A stretch of 64,000 nt of DNA from Mesorhizobium sp. B2-1-1 (GTDB lineage Bacteria; Pseudomonadota; Alphaproteobacteria; Rhizobiales; Rhizobiaceae), in contig NZ_CP083954.1 of the NCBI RefSeq assembly GCF_006442975.2, forward strand, positions 248,001 to 312,000. Direction: 5' to 3'. How positions within the stretch are numbered: the stretch's first letter is position 1; every line of letters begins with the position of its first letter. Below the pieces are notes generated by a model. That model saw only the letters and a program-made list of their open reading frames with translations. It had not been told where the DNA came from and made no database searches. Made by a program: the position numbers and the translations under genes. Positions 17,538 through 27,997 of the stretch are shown here, piece after piece.

Positions 17538-18048
17538 TCTCGCCCAAAAATGGCCGGTAGCGCCGGACTGGCAGTCGGCAACCATCGGTGCACCGGGTCT
17601 CGAGGCGCGCACGATCCCCGGCCTTCACCAATTGCTGGTCAGCGGCGATCTCGACGCCTGGGCGCGGATATCCGGCATGGACGGCAACGGCGTGGGCGCC
17701 TTTGGCAGCGCGCAAGGTGACCGCTATGCGGCGCGTCTGGCGCGCGACCGCCTGCTCGTCGTGTCGAGCACACCGCTCGCCATCGCCGCGGGTTGGCACG
17801 CGGAAGGTTTCGCGGTGACGGCGATCAGCGCTGGACTTCATGTGTTCGAGGTCAAAGGCTCGGCCATCGACGCTTTCATCGCGCGCGGATCAACGCTCGA
17901 CCCAAACAAGGAAAGCGCCAGTGCCGCACTTTCCTTCGCCGGCGTCAGTGCCATCGTCTACCGCCACCGGGACAGGCTGCGCATCCATGTCGATCGCGGC
18001 CTGGCATCCTACCTGTGGACGTGGATGGAAACGGCTCTCAGAGCGTGA
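17530..18048 (+). CDS. soxG: Sarcosine oxidase subunit gamma
   Basis: 172 residues, typical of the gamma subunit, which is a small GcvT-like structural subunit of the heterotetramer. The ATG overlaps the soxA stop by 8 bases. It is the last gene of the operon; its 3' end overlaps the convergent membrane-protein gene by 11 bases. Identification rests chiefly on position and on the family-like LRIHVDRGLASYLWTW terminus. Confidence 0.88.
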   Translation: MRDLAQKWPVAPDWQSATIGAPGLEARTIPGLHQLLVSGDLDAWARISGMDGNGVGAFGSAQGDRYAARLARDRLLVVSSTPLAIAAGWHAEGFAVTAISAGLHVFEVKGSAIDAFIARGSTLDPNKESASAALSFAGVSAIVYRHRDRLRIHVDRGLASYLWTWMETALRA

Positions 18049-18523
18049 ACGACCAGAACAGGCAGGCCAGCGTGGCCGCCGCGAAGACGACGAAAAACAG
18101 ACTGCGCAAGAGCACGTTGCGGCGAAGCTCGTTCATGACGAAGTGGCAACCGACGATAGCCGCCGCAAACAGGAACCGCCAGTTCAGCAGCGCCCATAGG
18201 GCGTCGCGCTGGCTGAATGCCCATCTGGCGACGAGACAGCCTACGATGGAGGCAAGGAGCACGATCACGGTCCAGAAGATGGCATCGGCTGCATGGGTGA
18301 GCACGATGCTGGCGGCTCTGATCGGCAGGATCATCATCAGCAGCGCGCTGAAGAAATAGACGGCGGCGAGTGGTATGAACATCCCGGCATCGGCAATGCC
18401 GTCGAGGCGCCTGACGCCGATCGCACCGTAGGGGTAGCCGTGCCTGGCCACCACCAGGCTCAAGGCCATGAGCAGCGCTGTCAGCACCGCGACCAGGGCG
18501 AAGGACGTGAGGGCTTTGCTCAT
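18038..18523 (-). CDS. Hypothetical inner-membrane protein, about five helices
   Basis: 161 residues from the ATG at 18523 with GGGAC upstream; a TTG at 18538 would add five residues. Hydrophobic segments lie near residues 5-28, 45-65, 70-95, 115-130 and 138-160, predicting an integral membrane protein. No conserved family is recognised. It converges on soxG with an 11-base overlap and has its own upstream region of about 250 bases, so it is unlikely to belong to the sox operon. Confidence 0.65.
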   Translation of the reverse strand: MSKALTSFALVAVLTALLMALSLVVARHGYPYGAIGVRRLDGIADAGMFIPLAAVYFFSALLMMILPIRAASIVLTHAADAIFWTVIVLLASIVGCLVARWAFSQRDALWALLNWRFLFAAAIVGCHFVMNELRRNVLLRSLFFVVFAAATLACLFWSFTL

Positions 18524-18772
18524 GACGGTCCCGTTCAAAGCGAATCAAACAGGAACCGTTTTAGTCAATGGCCGCATATTGCGTAAGCACCGGCGCGCCC
18601 GACGGCAGCGAAATCGGCAGGCAGCCCAGCATCAGTGGAGCGGGCGGCCAGAACGAAACCGCCGCGTCGACCGCCTGAGCGGCGCGCTTCAGGCTGCGGC
18701 GGGCAGCGATGTCCAACAATTCCGAAGCTGAATCCGGTTTCTACAACCCCGAAATTTGGAAAAGTGACTGTT

Positions 18773-18848
<76 letters not shown>

Positions 18849-19021
18849 ACTTCCGGCAGTCAACCGGCGCCGTTTCCGGCGAAGAGATCCGGCGCGGGTT
18901 GGAGACCGCGCCGTTAGTGCAGGCGGCTTCTAACCCCGCCCTTCGTCAATATCAAGCCTTCATCAGCGGCTTTTTCTTCACAAGCTGCGAAAGCCGGCAA
19001 ACGCTTGCGTTCCCGGCCTTG

Positions 19022-19411
19022 TCAGACCTCGTCGTCGTCGTCGCCGACGCCGATCATGTCGGCGACATCGTCGTCCTCTTCCTCTTCGTCGGCGAGGAAC
19101 GTATCGTCCTCGTCGTCGCCCAGGTCGACATCATCCTCGTCGTCGCCGAGATCGGGCAGATCGTCGCCCTTGACGTCTTCGTCAGCCTCTTCGAGCGAGA
19201 CGACTTCAACGCCCTCCTCGTCCTCGGCGTCCACTTCCTTCTCGGCCACTTCCTCTTCCTCCTCGAGGGCGGCGATCTTGCCTTCCTCGAAATAGGAACG
19301 CGGATAGGTCTTGCCGGTATAGGGCGAGACGATCGGGTCCTTGTTCAGGTCGTAGAATTTTCGACCCGTTTCAGGGTCGATACGCTTTGTGCCAAGTTCG
19401 GTTTTTGCCAC
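19022..19411 (-). CDS. TIGR02300 family protein (FYDLN acid domain)
   Basis: 129 residues from a GTG at 19411 with GAGG upstream; the protein then begins VAKTELGTKRIDPETGRKF, as in the family. The FYDLNKDP motif is near residues 20-27. After about residue 50 it is very acidic, with long Asp/Glu runs to the C-terminus. The family is common in alphaproteobacteria and has no known function. The gene lies divergent from aroA and just downstream of tRNA-Ala on the same strand sense. Low-complexity tail length is likely to vary between strains. Confidence 0.85.
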   Translation of the reverse strand: MAKTELGTKRIDPETGRKFYDLNKDPIVSPYTGKTYPRSYFEEGKIAALEEEEEVAEKEVDAEDEEGVEVVSLEEADEDVKGDDLPDLGDDEDDVDLGDDEDDTFLADEEEEDDDVADMIGVGDDDDEV

Positions 19412-19579
19412 GGCAAGCCTCGTCGATAAAAGAGTGGTCCCCTTAACCACTGTTTGCAGCGCTGTCAAAGCCAAAAGCCGGCGTCACAAAACCATGCGTT
19501 GAAAGGCCTAGCATCAAGTGACGACCATGGGGGATGACCATTTCGGCCCACCGTGATACGAGACCGCCGCAACAAATGA

Positions 19580-20977
<1,398 letters not shown>

Positions 20978-21018
20978 GAGTTGATGGGTTGGGGCCAAAC
21001 TGAAATGCCGGCAGGACA

Positions 21019-21178
21019 GCGCCCCCCTCTGTCCTGCCGGACATCTCCCCCACAAGGGGGGAGATCAGCCGTCATAGCGGCCTTCGCAAATCGCCCGCGT
21101 TGCAGAAGTGAGCGAGGCGTCGGAACTGCCAATCTCCCCCCTTGTGGGGGAGATGTCCGGCAGGACAGAGGGGGGCGC
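21019..21178. repeat. Perfect 47-bp inverted repeat between aroA and cmk
   Basis: Left arm 21019-21065 and right arm 21132-21178 are exact reverse complements over 47 bases, separated by 66 bases. Each arm itself holds a C-run/G-run mini-palindrome, CTCCCCC-ACAA-GGGGGGAG. A transcript of either strand could form a very stable stem-loop. The arm sequence resembles intergenic repeats I associate with Mesorhizobium genomes, but that needs a genome search. It lies 42 bases after aroA and 62 bases before cmk. Confidence 0.85.
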
Positions 21179-21240
21179 GACGGATCGCAAGCTCTCTCCG
21201 GACCGCTACGCTGTTCGGTTTCAGGTATGCTGGCCTGCCA

Positions 21241-21891
21241 ATGACACACGTCTTCACCATCGCCATCGACGGTCCGGCCGGAGCCGGCAAGGGCACCCTC
21301 GCCCGGCGTCTGGCCGATCACTACCGACTGAACCTGCTCGACACCGGCCTCACCTACCGTGCCGTCGCCCATGCCTTGCTGCGGCTTGGCTTGCCGCTCG
21401 ACAATGTCTCGGCGGCAGAGACGGCAGCACGTCAGGTCGACCTGGCGAAGCTCGACCGGGCCGTCTTGTCGGCGCATGCGGTTGGCGAAGCGGCCTCGAA
21501 GGTCGCGGTGTTTCCAACGGTGCGGCGCATCCTGGTGGAGAAACAGCGCGAGTTTGCCAAATCCCCCCCGGGCGCCGTGCTCGACGGTCGCGACATCGGC
21601 ACCGTGGTGTGCCCCGATGCCGACATCAAACTCTATGTGACCGCGAGCGCCGAGGTGCGGGCAAGGCGCCGGCTGGCGGAGATCGAGAGCATCGGCGGCA
21701 CGGCTGATTTCACCGAAATCCTCGCCGATATCCGGCGCCGCGACGAGCGCGACATGGGCCGCGCCGACTCGCCCTTGAAGCCTGCCCCCGACGCGCACTT
21801 GCTTGATACCAGCGAAATGGCTATAGAAGCCGCGTTTCTCGCGGCCAGAGCTGTCATCGACGACGTGCTGTCCAAGGGAAACAAGGCCTGA
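21241..21891 (+). CDS. cmk: Cytidylate kinase
   Basis: 216 residues. The P-loop [17 protein letters not shown] is at 9-25, followed by the [12 protein letters not shown] nucleotide-binding segment, the [13 protein letters not shown] motif near 115-127 and the [14 protein letters not shown] lid region near 168. It phosphorylates CMP and dCMP with ATP. The start is the ATG at 21241; an in-frame extension upstream would run through the inverted repeat and is rejected. The position between aroA and rpsA is conserved in the group. Confidence 0.96.
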   Translation: MTHVFTIAIDGPAGAGKGTLARRLADHYRLNLLDTGLTYRAVAHALLRLGLPLDNVSAAETAARQVDLAKLDRAVLSAHAVGEAASKVAVFPTVRRILVEKQREFAKSPPGAVLDGRDIGTVVCPDADIKLYVTASAEVRARRRLAEIESIGGTADFTEILADIRRRDERDMGRADSPLKPAPDAHLLDTSEMAIEAAFLAARAVIDDVLSKGNKA

Positions 21892-22059
21892 TCCGGGTTT
21901 TCCCTCGAGTTTCCGTTGCTGGAGGCAAAGGAAATACCCATATCGGGCACGAACCAGCCTGCCAGCATTCTTCATGCGCCGGACTTGCCGCCTCAAGCGG
22001 CCAAGGGCTCTTTGCCCGGAACGCCGGCAGGCCAACGCAACGCTAACCCACGGCGCACG

Positions 22060-22078
22060 CCCCGCTAAAGATGCGGGG
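22060..22078 (+). promoter_or_regulatory. Hairpin immediately upstream of the rpsA ribosome-binding site
   Basis: CCCCGC-TAAAGAT-GCGGGG gives a six-base-pair GC stem with a seven-base loop, ending eight bases before the AGGAG of rpsA. Autogenous control of S1 through its own leader is known in E. coli. Such a role here is inference from position alone. Confidence 0.4.
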
Positions 22079-22094
22079 TATTCCAGGAGAAACA

Positions 22095-23792
22095 ATGTCT
22101 GTAGCAAATCCCTCTCGCGATGATTTCGCGAGCATGCTCGAAGAATCATTCACCGCCGGCCATTCCGGCGAGGGCCAGGTTGTCCGGGGCACGATCACCG
22201 CGATCGAAAAGGACATGGCCATCATCGACGTCGGCCTCAAGGTCGAAGGCCGCGTGCCGCTGAAGGAATTCGGCGCCAAGGGCAAAGAATCCACCCTCAA
22301 GGTCGGCGACACGGTCGAAGTCTATGTCGAGCGTATCGAGAACGCGCTTGGCGAAGCCATGCTGTCGCGCGAGAAGGCTCGCCGCGAAGAGAGCTGGGTG
22401 CGTCTCGAAGAGAAGTTCACCAAGGGTGAGCGCGTCGAAGGCGTCATCTTCAACCAGGTCAAGGGTGGCTTTACCGTCGACCTCGACGGCGCCGTGGCGT
22501 TCCTGCCGCGCAGCCAGGTCGACATCCGCCCGATCCGCGACGTCTCGCCGCTGATGCACAACCCGCAGCCTTTCGAGATCCTCAAGATGGATCGCCGCCG
22601 CGGCAACATCGTGGTGTCGCGCCGCACCGTGCTCGAGGAGAGCCGCGCCGAACAGCGTTCGGAAATCGTGCAGAACCTCGAAGAGGGACAGGTTGTCGAA
22701 GGCGTGGTCAAGAACATCACCGACTACGGTGCGTTCGTCGACCTCGGCGGCATCGACGGCCTGCTGCATGTCACCGACATGGCATGGCGCCGCGTCAACC
22801 ATCCGACCGAGATCCTCAACATCGGCCAGACGGTCAAGGTGCAGATCATCCGCATCAACCAGGAAACGCACCGTATCTCGCTCGGCATGAAGCAGCTCGA
22901 GAGCGATCCTTGGTCGGAGATCGGCACCAAGTTCCCGATCGGCAAGAAGATCAAGGGCACCGTCACCAACATCACCGACTACGGCGCGTTCGTCGAGTTG
23001 GAGCCGGGCATCGAAGGCCTCATCCACGTTTCGGAAATGTCGTGGACCAAGAAGAACGTGCATCCCGGCAAGATCCTGTCGACGACGCAGGAAGTCGATG
23101 TCGTGGTGCTCGAAGTCGATCCGGCCAAGCGCCGCATCTCGCTCGGTCTCAAGCAGACGCTGGAGAACCCGTGGGAGGCTTTCGCTCGCAGCCATCCGGT
23201 CGGCAGCCAGGTCGAGGGCGAGGTCAAGAACAAGACCGAGTTCGGCCTGTTCATCGGCCTGGAAGGCGACGTGGACGGCATGGTGCACCTTTCCGACCTC
23301 GACTGGACCCGTCCGGGCGAGCAGGTGATCGAGGAGTACAATCGCGGCGACATGGTCAAGGCGCAGGTGCTCGACGTCGACATCGAGAAGGAGCGCATCT
23401 CGCTCGGCATCAAGCAGCTGGCCCGCGACACGGTTGGCGAAGCGGCGACTTCAGGCGAGCTGCGCAAGAACGCCGTCGTCACCTGTGAGGTCATCGGCGT
23501 CAAGGATGGCGGTCTGGAAGTGCGGCTGGTGGAAAGCGGCATCGAGACCTTCATCAAGCGCTCCGACCTTTCCCGTGACCGCGACGAGCAGCGCCCCGAG
23601 CGCTTCACCGTCGGCCAGAAGGTCGACGCCCGCGTCATCGCCTTCGACAAGAAGACCCGCAAGCTGCAGGTCTCGATCAAGGCGCTGGAAATCGCCGAGG
23701 AGAAGGAAGCGGTCGCCCAGTACGGCTCGACCGACTCCGGCGCCTCGCTGGGCGACATCCTGGGCGCCGCGCTGAAGAAGCAGGGCAGCTAA
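22095..23792 (+). CDS. rpsA: 30S ribosomal protein S1
   Basis: 565 residues from ATG 22095, which is preceded by CAGGAGAAACA. Six S1 RNA-binding repeats can be followed; repeats 3 and 4 carry the near-identical NITDYGAFV segments and end in the usual RRISLGLKQ-type motif, and the last ends RKLQVSIKALE. The protein delivers mRNA to the small subunit. A small upstream extension in the frame lacks a ribosome site. The gene ends at a strong terminator, closing the aroA-cmk-rpsA block. Confidence 0.97.
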   Translation: MSVANPSRDDFASMLEESFTAGHSGEGQVVRGTITAIEKDMAIIDVGLKVEGRVPLKEFGAKGKESTLKVGDTVEVYVERIENALGEAMLSREKARREESWVRLEEKFTKGERVEGVIFNQVKGGFTVDLDGAVAFLPRSQVDIRPIRDVSPLMHNPQPFEILKMDRRRGNIVVSRRTVLEESRAEQRSEIVQNLEEGQVVEGVVKNITDYGAFVDLGGIDGLLHVTDMAWRRVNHPTEILNIGQTVKVQIIRINQETHRISLGMKQLESDPWSEIGTKFPIGKKIKGTVTNITDYGAFVELEPGIEGLIHVSEMSWTKKNVHPGKILSTTQEVDVVVLEVDPAKRRISLGLKQTLENPWEAFARSHPVGSQVEGEVKNKTEFGLFIGLEGDVDGMVHLSDLDWTRPGEQVIEEYNRGDMVKAQVLDVDIEKERISLGIKQLARDTVGEAATSGELRKNAVVTCEVIGVKDGGLEVRLVESGIETFIKRSDLSRDRDEQRPERFTVGQKVDARVIAFDKKTRKLQVSIKALEIAEEKEAVAQYGSTDSGASLGDILGAALKKQGS

Positions 23793-23819
23793 TCGCCCTT
23801 TCGCACAGGCCCGAAACAA

Positions 23820-23850
23820 AACCCCGCCGGAGCGATCCGGCGGGGTTTTT
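23820..23850 (+). terminator. Rho-independent terminator after rpsA
   Basis: A 12-bp perfect stem, AACCCCGCCGGA / TCCGGCGGGGTT with a GCGA tetraloop, is followed by further T residues. It starts 27 bases after the rpsA stop. The stem and A/T flanks would also work for the convergent SDR gene. Confidence 0.92.
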
Positions 23851-23903
23851 CTTTGTCGGAAACTCGGACGCAGCCCGAGGATCGTCGAAGTCAACTATGC
23901 GCG

Positions 23904-24611
23904 TTACGCGCGACCGTAGAGCGGCACCAGCGTGCCGCTCATCGCCTGGTTGGCGGGCGAGGCAAGGTAGGCGATGGCCTCGGCCGCCGCTTCAAGGCTG
24001 ACCCATTTGCTGAAATCGGCATCCGGCATGTCGGCACGGTTGGCCGGCGTGTCGAGCGTCGAGGGGGCCACCGCATTGACCAGGATGCCCTGGTGCTTCA
24101 GCTCTTCCGCCATCGCCACCGTCATCGCCGCGACCGCTGCTTTGGAGGCGGCATAGGCGACCATGCCCGAGCCGCGGCGCGGATCGAGCCCGGCGCGTGC
24201 CGTGACATTGACGACGCGGCCGGCGGTGCCCGCCGCCAGCATCGAGCGCACCGCCGCACGGCTGCACAGGAACGCGGTGCGGGCATTGGTATCCATCATC
24301 TCGGCAAAGGAGGCGGATTCGATCTTCTCCACAGGCGCCTTGGCAAAGCCGCCGGCCAGATGGATCGATCCCCACAGGGCGGGAACCTGGGCATAGAAGG
24401 CTTCGACCTTGGCGGAGTCCGACAGGTCGACATTGTGTGCCAGCCTGACGTTCTCGTGGGTGGTGAAAGGGAAATGCGAAGGTGCCGCGGCATGGGCGTT
24501 CGGCACATGGCAGACCGCGCCCTCGCCCAGCAGCTTGCCGACGACCGCGCCGCCGAGCGCACCGGTCCCACCGGTCACAACGATGTGCCTGCCCTGAAGT
24601 GTTTCCGTCAT
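23904..24611 (-). CDS. SDR family oxidoreductase
   Basis: 235 residues. The cofactor loop TGGTGALGGAV is at 13-23 and the YAASK motif at about 155-159; the NVTARAG segment occupies the place of the catalytic Ser strand, so Thr stands where Ser is usual. The protein is slightly short for the class. It is transcribed toward rpsA and shares the terminator region. Its upstream neighbour on the same strand ends about 210 bases away, so an operon with the ThDP enzyme is uncertain. Substrate unknown. Confidence 0.8.
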   Translation of the reverse strand: MTETLQGRHIVVTGGTGALGGAVVGKLLGEGAVCHVPNAHAAAPSHFPFTTHENVRLAHNVDLSDSAKVEAFYAQVPALWGSIHLAGGFAKAPVEKIESASFAEMMDTNARTAFLCSRAAVRSMLAAGTAGRVVNVTARAGLDPRRGSGMVAYAASKAAVAAMTVAMAEELKHQGILVNAVAPSTLDTPANRADMPDADFSKWVSLEAAAEAIAYLASPANQAMSGTLVPLYGRA

Positions 24612-24823
24612 CCTGGACCGCTCCTGTCTTTTTTTGACTATGTCGCTTGTTTCGCCGCGCCGACGCGAAGCGTCGCGCCTTTCGTGCGATCACTCAATTG
24701 ATATCTCGACATGGCAGCCGTCGCGTCTTTGCATGTGTCGGGCAGCGGCGATTGTTGCCGCGCAAAAGCCAAGCCGGCGAATGACCACGATGCAAGTAGG
24801 AAAATCGACGCCGGCGTGAAGCT

Positions 24824-26404
24824 TCACTCGACCGTGATTTCGATGACGCGCGGCAACCCCGTTGCCCGGGCGCGCTTCAGCGCGAGTGGTAAGGCGCCGG
24901 TATCGGCGATCCGTTCGGCGCCGATGCCATAGGCCTCGGCCAGTTTGCAGAAATCCGGCGGTGCCGGGGACACGCCGACGGGTTCCACGCCGACGTCGAG
25001 CATCGAAGTCTCGATCTCGCGATAGCCCCTGTTATTCCAGACGACGAAGATAACGGGTGCCGCGGCATCGAGCGCCGCGCCGAGCTCGGGTAAGGTGAAC
25101 TGGAAGCCACCGTCGCCGGTGAGGCAGACGATCGGCGCGTCGGGCATGGCGAGCGCCGCGCCCACCGCCGCCGGCGGGCCGTAGCCCAGCGCGCCGAAGC
25201 CGGTGGCGGCGTTGAACCAGCCGCCCGGCCGGTCGTGATCGTAATAGAGGTTGGCCGCGTAGACGGGCTGGGTGGAGTCGCCGACGATGATCGCGCCCGG
25301 CAGGGCGTCGCGGATGGCTTCCACCGCATGGACCTGCGCCGCATGGACGGGGGTCAGTTCGGCGCGAGCCGCCTTTCGCGCCGCCGCGGCGCGGTTCTTC
25401 CCGTCCTGCCTGCCCGCGTCGACCGAGCCGAGCGCGGCAAGCAAGGCTTCGATCGCCTCGGCGCAGTCGGCCTGGATGGCCACCGTCGCCGGACGGCGCG
25501 CCAGCTGATCGGCGCCGATGTCGATGCGGATCAGATTGGCCGGCAGGACAAATCCGCCATCGCCATAGCCGTCATAATCGGTTGGGCCGAACTCGGTGCC
25601 GGCGGCAATGACCAGATCGGCCTCGCCCATCAGCGCGCGGACGGCTTTCAGGCTGGGACTGGCCGGTACGCAGAGCGGATGGCGGTGGAGCAGGCCGCGC
25701 GCATTGGTCGTCTCGACGACCGGCGCGCCCAGCCTTTCGGCCAGGCGCCGCAGCGCATCCTCGGCGCGCTTGGCGCCGCCGCCGGCCAGGATGAGCGGGT
25801 GCCGAGCCGCCGCACAAAGGCTGGCCGCCGCGGCGATGGCCGTCGCCCCGGCAGCCGGTGGCGCGGCATTGCTCAGCACCGCCGCGATCCCATCGGCAGG
25901 CTTGACCATGACGTCGGTCGGAATCTCGATATGCACCGGGCCCGGCCGCGACGAGGAAAACAGCGCGAAGGCACGGGCGAGCGCGCCGGGCAGTTCGCCG
26001 GCCTCGGTGATGCGTTGCGAAAACAGCGCCACCTTTTCCATCATGCCGCGCTGGTCCGGCAGCTCGTGCAGGAAGCCCAGGCCCTTGCCAAGCGTCGGCG
26101 TGGCGTTGACGCCCGAGATTACCAGCATCGGCACCGAATCGGCGCGCGCCTGTGCCATGGCGGTGATGGTGTTGGTCAGCCCCGGGCCGGTGATGACGAA
26201 GGCGACGCCCGGCCGGCCGCCGGCGCGCGCATAGCCGTCGGCCATGAAGCCCGCGCCCTGCTCGTGGCGCGGCGTGACATGGCGGATCCCCGAACGCACC
26301 AACCCGCGATAAAGCTCGACCGTGTGGACGCCGGGAATACCGAACACGGTGTCGACGCCATGCGCCTCGAGCAGTGAAATCAACGCTTCGCCAATGGTGG
26401 TCAC
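24824..26404 (-). CDS. ThDP-dependent decarboxylase, AruI-like (5-guanidino-2-oxopentanoate decarboxylase type)
   Basis: 526 residues from a GTG at 26404 preceded by GGGGAGA; its first base is the last base of the TetR stop codon (TAGTG). The acetolactate-synthase fold is clear: FGIPGVHTVELYRGL (21-35), cofactor-activating Glu48 in RHEQGAGFMADGYAR, a central FAD-like domain, and the ThDP/Mg motif GDGGFQFTLPELGAALD near the C-terminus. Overall it most resembles the AruI branch, which decarboxylates 2-ketoarginine to 4-guanidinobutanal. Linkage to a DDAH-like hydrolase and an amino acid importer fits that branch. Another 2-oxoacid remains possible; true acetolactate synthase is unlikely, as no small subunit is present. 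Confidence 0.75.
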   Translation of the reverse strand: MTTIGEALISLLEAHGVDTVFGIPGVHTVELYRGLVRSGIRHVTPRHEQGAGFMADGYARAGGRPGVAFVITGPGLTNTITAMAQARADSVPMLVISGVNATPTLGKGLGFLHELPDQRGMMEKVALFSQRITEAGELPGALARAFALFSSSRPGPVHIEIPTDVMVKPADGIAAVLSNAAPPAAGATAIAAAASLCAAARHPLILAGGGAKRAEDALRRLAERLGAPVVETTNARGLLHRHPLCVPASPSLKAVRALMGEADLVIAAGTEFGPTDYDGYGDGGFVLPANLIRIDIGADQLARRPATVAIQADCAEAIEALLAALGSVDAGRQDGKNRAAAARKAARAELTPVHAAQVHAVEAIRDALPGAIIVGDSTQPVYAANLYYDHDRPGGWFNAATGFGALGYGPPAAVGAALAMPDAPIVCLTGDGGFQFTLPELGAALDAAAPVIFVVWNNRGYREIETSMLDVGVEPVGVSPAPPDFCKLAEAYGIGAERIADTGALPLALKRARATGLPRVIEITVE

Positions 26405-27048
26405 TAGTGTTCTCCCCTTTCCGGCTCGAGGCCGAGCTCGGCTTCGACAGCCTTGATCCCAATCGCCGCCAATTCGCCGGGCGAGAACATCTCGCCGGCC
26501 AGGCAGCCTTCGATCCAGAGTCCGTCGATGATCGCGTTGATCGCGATGGCATGGTGGCGCAACTGGCTTGCGTCCGGCTTGCACTGTTCGGCGGCGAGCA
26601 CTTCGGCCACAACCGCCTCCACCTCGTTGCGAAAGCCGAGATAGCCTTCGCGGTGGGCACGGGCCAGGGTCGGATCCGCACCGGCGCGGCCGATGAAGGT
26701 TGCCCAGAGCGAAAAAACCCGCGCGTCGATGATCGGCGCGTTGAGGTTGGCGGTGACGAAAGCCGCAAGGCGTTGCCGCGGCGAGGCATCTTCCATGACC
26801 AATGCTGCTTTCGCCTGCTCGGTCATGCGGCCGACCAGTGCCGTATAGGCCTCCTGCAGCAGTTCTTCCTTGCCGGGGAAATAGTGCCGGATCAGCCCCG
26901 CGGTGACGCCGGCACGCAATGCGATGGTGCGCAAGGTGGCGCCCTGCAGCCCATGTTCGGCCACGCTGTCCAGAGTCGCCTCGATCAGATCCTGCCGCCG
27001 CCGCTCCTCGCCCTCGCGACGAAACTTGCGGCGGGATGGCGCATTCAT
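26404..27048 (-). CDS. TetR family regulator, BetI-like
   Basis: 214 residues from ATG 27048, which forms an ATGA overlap with the stop of the upstream gene; an ATG at 27075 would add nine residues. The HTH spans about 20-62 (LIEATLDSVAEHGLQGATLR, then AGVTAGLIRHYFPGKEELL), and the C-terminal half resembles BetI-type ligand domains. The gene is sandwiched, with overlaps at both ends, between the DDAH-like and ThDP enzyme genes, so all three form one transcript. It is the natural candidate regulator of the island, including the divergent importer. No choline-betaine genes adjoin it. Confidence 0.85.
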   Translation of the reverse strand: MNAPSRRKFRREGEERRRQDLIEATLDSVAEHGLQGATLRTIALRAGVTAGLIRHYFPGKEELLQEAYTALVGRMTEQAKAALVMEDASPRQRLAAFVTANLNAPIIDARVFSLWATFIGRAGADPTLARAHREGYLGFRNEVEAVVAEVLAAEQCKPDASQLRHHAIAINAIIDGLWIEGCLAGEMFSPGELAAIGIKAVEAELGLEPERGEH

Positions 27049-27917
27049 TGGCGCAGGATCGGCCGCGTCAGGCATGTCGGCCCACCTTCGCAGGCGATGC
27101 AGAGCGCATCCGCCTCGAAGACTTCAACCATGCAGCCCGCGGCCTCCATCGCGGCCTTGGTCTTGGGAAAGCCTGCAACGGCAATGACCTTGAGCGGGCT
27201 AGTCGGCAGTACGTTAAGGCTGAGGCCGTTGGAAGCAGCGAACTCCTCGGCATCGCCTTCGACCAGCCGGATGCCGCGTGCCTTCAGCATTTGATAGAAC
27301 GGGGCCGGCAAAAGCGGCGAATAAACCAGCGCGAGGTCGTCGGCCAACGGGCTGATCACCGACATCAGGTGCAGGCACGCCTCTTCGCCCTGCCACAGCG
27401 GCAGATCAAAGCCGTAGACGGAAACGCCCAGCGGCGTCAGCAGGTTGGAAACCTGCTGGATGCCTTCCTGGTTGGAGCGGACACCGCGCCCGATCGCCAG
27501 CGTGCGGGCGTCCACCCAGACACAATCACCGCCTTCGACCTGACCAGGAGCCTCGACGCGGCCGAGGATCGGAATGCCCAGCCTTGTGTAGGTTTCCTCA
27601 TGCAGCGAGGGCTCCCTGGCGCGTAGTGGCTTACCCATGGACAGGATCAGCGCGCCGCGACCGGTCATCAGCGATGGGTCGTGCGTGAACACCGAATCCG
27701 AAAGTCCGTCGGCCTTGTCTTCGATCCATTCGATTTCAGCGCCGGAAGCCGCTACCAACTCAGCAAGGGCCGCGTGCTGCGAGGCAGCTTTCGCCGGATT
27801 GAACCCCGGGCCATAGTGCCAGGCAGATCTGTCGGCGTCGCGCATGGCGTTGGCCGCCGACCGCATCAGCACGCGCCGCAGCGTCGCCGCCATGGACTGT
27901 GATCCGAAAGCGCTCAT
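27045..27917 (-). CDS. DDAH-like amidinohydrolase (arginine deiminase superfamily)
   Basis: 290 residues from ATG 27917 with AAGGG upstream. Guanidine-modifying signatures are FTHDPSL (77-83), EGGD (128-131), a catalytic His183 in ACLHLMSV and the nucleophile Cys282 in GGPTCLTRPI. This layout matches dimethylarginine dimethylaminohydrolases and related enzymes, which release (methyl)amine or ammonia from arginine derivatives to leave citrulline. The substrate could be arginine, a methylated arginine or another guanidino acid. It heads the three-gene minus-strand operon and is divergent from the amino acid importer. Confidence 0.82.
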   Translation of the reverse strand: MSAFGSQSMAATLRRVLMRSAANAMRDADRSAWHYGPGFNPAKAASQHAALAELVAASGAEIEWIEDKADGLSDSVFTHDPSLMTGRGALILSMGKPLRAREPSLHEETYTRLGIPILGRVEAPGQVEGGDCVWVDARTLAIGRGVRSNQEGIQQVSNLLTPLGVSVYGFDLPLWQGEEACLHLMSVISPLADDLALVYSPLLPAPFYQMLKARGIRLVEGDAEEFAASNGLSLNVLPTSPLKVIAVAGFPKTKAAMEAAGCMVEVFEADALCIACEGGPTCLTRPILRQ

Positions 27918-27972
27918 CGGTGCCCTTTTTAGCTGAAAAAAATCGAGAAAATTTCATGAAAGGCTATTTATA

Positions 27973-27997
27973 CACTTGCACAACAAGGCCGCAAGTG
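27973..27997. promoter_or_regulatory. Inverted repeat in the DDAH/importer divergent promoter region
   Basis: CACTTGC (27973-27979) and GCAAGTG (27991-27997) are perfect 7-bp arms separated by 11 bases. They lie 56 bases upstream of the DDAH-like gene and 131 bases upstream of the ATPase gene, next to an AT-rich tract with TATTTATACA. This is the best candidate operator for the BetI-like regulator, but no second copy was found. Confidence 0.35.
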
